From CAYJVP01 sp964373615 (GTDB lineage: Bacteria; Patescibacteriota; Patescibacteriia; UBA9934; GWF2-40-263): a DNA stretch of 7,028 nucleotides. Below the pieces are notes generated by a model. That model had not been told where the DNA came from. It saw nothing but the letters and a program-made list of their open reading frames with translations, and made no database searches. Shown here in pieces: positions 6,122 to 7,028 of the stretch (position 1 is its first letter; each line of letters begins with the position of its first letter). The translations under genes were made by a program, and so were the position numbers. The stretch covers positions 1 through 7,028 of the forward strand of contig CAYJVP010000055.1 of NCBI GenBank assembly GCA_964373615.1, in the 5' to 3' direction.

Positions 6122-6151
6122 TTGATAACCTGTGGACGATGTGGTTATATG
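6122..6151 (+). promoter_or_regulatory. Candidate rpmH-rnpA-yidD promoter
   Basis: TTGATA (6122-6127, 5 of 6 to the -35 consensus) is followed after 18 bases by TATATG (6146-6151, 4 of 6 to the -10 consensus). Transcription would start at about 6157-6159, at or next to the rpmH ATG, so the mRNA would be nearly or fully leaderless. No Shine-Dalgarno precedes rpmH, which agrees. A DnaA-box-like 9-mer lies in the spacer. Confidence 0.5.
6131..6139 (-). promoter_or_regulatory. DnaA-box-like site in the rpmH promoter
   Basis: TGTGGACGA on the plus strand (TCGTCCACA on the minus strand) keeps the TCCACA core and differs from TTATCCACA at two positions. It lies between the -35 and -10 of the candidate rpmH promoter, in the opposite orientation to the box at 6080-6088. 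Confidence 0.45.
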
Positions 6152-6158
6152 TTGGCGT

Positions 6159-6311
6159 ATGCCAAAACGCACCTATCAACCGAAGAAACGTCGCCGTGCG
6201 AAGGTGCATGGGTTTCGCTCTCGCATGCGCAAATCCGCCGGTCGCAAGGTATTGAAGCGTCGCATGCAGCGAGGCCGCAAGCGCGTATCGGTTCAGCGCA
6301 AGAAAAAGTAG
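6159..6311 (+). CDS. rpmH: 50S ribosomal protein bL34
   Basis: This small, very basic protein of the large ribosomal subunit contacts 23S rRNA. The 50-residue product starts MPKRTYQPKKRRRAKVHGFR and continues with SRMRKSAGRKVLKRRMQRGR, the near-universal bL34 sequence. It ends in a basic tail (KRVSVQRKKK) a few residues longer than the usual 44-47. It is too short and internal to stand out by length, but the family match is unambiguous. The ATG at 6159 is the only one giving the standard N-terminus. No Shine-Dalgarno is visible, and a promoter candidate ends only 7 bases upstream. The stop is followed after 8 bases by rnpA, the classic rpmH-rnpA pairing near the origin, divergent from dnaA. 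Confidence 0.97.
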   Translation: MPKRTYQPKKRRRAKVHGFRSRMRKSAGRKVLKRRMQRGRKRVSVQRKKK

Positions 6312-6319
6312 CCAGGCCT

Positions 6320-6667
6320 ATGCTGCCCGCCAAACACCGTTTACGGCGTAAAACCGACATCGAGCTCGTGTTTGCGAAGGGAAAAAATATTTTCGATCCG
6401 CTCTGCGGGGCACGGGTGCGGAAAACCGACTTGTCCGAAACACGATTCGCGGTTGTGGTCGGCACCAAAGTTTCGAAATCCGCGGTGGTCCGTAACCGTC
6501 TGCGTCGTCGCGTGCGCGAAGTCGTCCATCGCCGGCTCAGCGATATCGCGATGGGTTATGACGCCGTGCTTCTTGTCCGGTCAGAGGCCAGAGCGGCGTC
6601 GTTTTCCGATCTTGAGGCGCACGTTCTCCATACGCTTCGAAAAGCAGGGCTTTTGCCCAAGGTATGA
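6320..6667 (+). CDS. rnpA: Ribonuclease P protein component
   Basis: This protein subunit of RNase P assists the RNA subunit in 5' maturation of tRNA precursors. The 115-residue length is typical (110-125). It begins MLPAKHRLRRKTDIELVFAKG, with the family's early L...RL motif for pre-tRNA leader contact. FAVVVGTKVSKSAVVRNR (43-60) runs into the diagnostic RNR motif, RNRLRRRVREVV (58-69). The ATG at 6320 gives the standard N-terminus; the frame is open upstream through rpmH but that part is not protein-like. Only a weak AGG lies before it, and coupling to rpmH (8-base gap) probably helps. Its stop overlaps the yidD ATG. The RNase P RNA gene is not in the window. Confidence 0.97.
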   Translation: MLPAKHRLRRKTDIELVFAKGKNIFDPLCGARVRKTDLSETRFAVVVGTKVSKSAVVRNRLRRRVREVVHRRLSDIAMGYDAVLLVRSEARAASFSDLEAHVLHTLRKAGLLPKV

Positions 6668-6912
6668 AGCTCCTCTTTCCTCGCCGTTTTCTTGTTTCGG
6701 CAATCCGCATCTATCAAAAAATTGCTTCTCTTGATCATGGGTGGCCTCGCGTTTTTTATCCCTACGGCTTCTGCCGGTTTTATCCGACCTGTTCAGAGTA
6801 TGGGCGACAGGCCGTTCATCGCCATGGCGTGCGGCGTGGGACCGGACTTGCCCTGAAACGTCTCCTGCGCTGTCATCCATGGTCAGCGGGAGGGCTTGAT
6901 GAGATCCCGTAA
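6664..6912 (+). CDS. yidD: Membrane protein insertion efficiency factor YidD
   Basis: YidD is a small membrane-associated protein thought to help YidC insert proteins into the inner membrane. The 82-residue product has an N-terminal amphipathic/hydrophobic helix (about 8-22, FLVSAIRIYQKIAS), the core CRFYPTCSEY (37-46), HRHGVRRGTGLALKRLLRCHPW (52-73) and the tail GGLDEIP. Compared with E. coli YidD, about eight extra residues lie between YQKIAS and CRF (LDHGWPRVFYPYGF), a loop I associate with Parcubacteria-type YidD. The ATG overlaps the rnpA stop as ATGA, so the two are translationally coupled. yidC, its usual next neighbour, does not follow on the same strand within the window; instead a minus-strand terminator begins right after the stop. 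Confidence 0.96.
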   Translation: MKLLFPRRFLVSAIRIYQKIASLDHGWPRVFYPYGFCRFYPTCSEYGRQAVHRHGVRRGTGLALKRLLRCHPWSAGGLDEIP

Positions 6913-6943
6913 AAAACAAACATCCCGCCGTTGGCGGGATGTT
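6911..6943 (-). terminator. Rho-independent terminator for a gene entering from the right
   Basis: AACATCCCGCC (6919-6929) and GGCGGGATGTT (6933-6943) form a perfect 11-bp stem with a 3-base loop. On the minus strand it is followed by TTTGTTTTTT (6920-6911), a good terminator tail. On the plus strand the stem is followed by CTCCGGCG, with no T-run. So it mainly ends transcription coming from beyond the right edge, though it may also slow the yidD operon, whose last stop lies just before it. Confidence 0.8.
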
Positions 6944-6982
6944 CTCCGGCGCTTACGCTGCCGGGGCCTCAGGGGCTGTGAA

Positions 6983-7028
6983 TTACGAAACTCGTTCTGT
7001 ATCTGAATCCTGAGCAACGAAAAACAAC
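6983..7028 (-). CDS. Possible 3' end of an unidentified gene (partial, right edge)
   Basis: The minus-strand terminator at 6911-6943 implies a gene ending just to its right. One frame reads LFFVAQDSDTERVS and stops at 6983-6985. After that stop the same frame continues as FTAPEAPAA to a second stop at 6953-6955, ten bases before the hairpin. Another frame stops at 6969-6971. Fifteen codons are too few to choose a frame or name a protein. Confidence 0.2.
   Translation of the reverse strand, partial: LFFVAQDSDTERVS

Noticed and set aside
6050..6319. Long N-terminal extension of the rnpA frame
   Set aside because: It covers the promoter region and rpmH in another frame; RnpA homologues start near MLPAKHRL.
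6939..7013. 24-codon ORF on the plus strand after yidD
   Set aside because: Its start lies inside a terminator hairpin, it has no ribosome site, and its composition only mirrors the opposite strand.

Overview
The window looks like the chromosomal replication-origin region of a bacterium, most likely a member of the Patescibacteria/CPR (Parcubacteria-like). This placement is an inference from protein style: the N-terminus of DnaA, a YidD with an expanded loop ending in YPYGFCRFYPTCSEY, and compact spacing. No marker search was possible. Base composition is moderate (roughly half G+C by eye), and coding density is high.

Layout, left to right. On the minus strand, reading leftward from about 5880: dnaA (replication initiator), a 257-base dnaA-dnaN gap with strong oriC features, dnaN (sliding clamp), a membrane-anchored branched-chain-amino-acid-type substrate-binding protein (LivK/LivJ family), an intrinsic terminator, then livH and livM (the two permease subunits, translationally coupled by a 4-base GTGA overlap). 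The two ATPases (LivG, LivF) needed for a complete transporter are not in the window, and the first 80 bases after livM do not begin one. On the plus strand from 6159: rpmH (ribosomal protein bL34), rnpA (RNase P protein) and yidD (membrane insertion factor), closely packed as one operon. A minus-strand terminator just after yidD implies that a gene beyond the right edge is transcribed towards it.

The 280 bases between the divergent dnaA and rpmH genes hold the least ordinary material. Near rpmH, two opposed promoter candidates each have a DnaA-box-like 9-mer between their -35 and -10 elements, which suggests DnaA control of both operons. Next to dnaA lies a 129-bp element that is almost one long inverted repeat. 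It has 18-bp terminal arms (17 matching) and is flanked by a 4-bp direct repeat (CCTA), as expected of a miniature transposable element. It sits between the proposed dnaA promoter and the dnaA start codon, so it would be transcribed as a long hairpin in the dnaA leader.

The dnaA-dnaN gap contains two abutting DnaA-box-like 9-mers, a GGGG spacer, the trinucleotide run TAG-TAA-TAG-TAA and an AT-rich stretch. This order matches the basal unwinding element described for Bacillus subtilis oriC. The whole window therefore combines replication initiation, early ribosome/RNA-processing genes and, unusually close by, an amino-acid uptake system.
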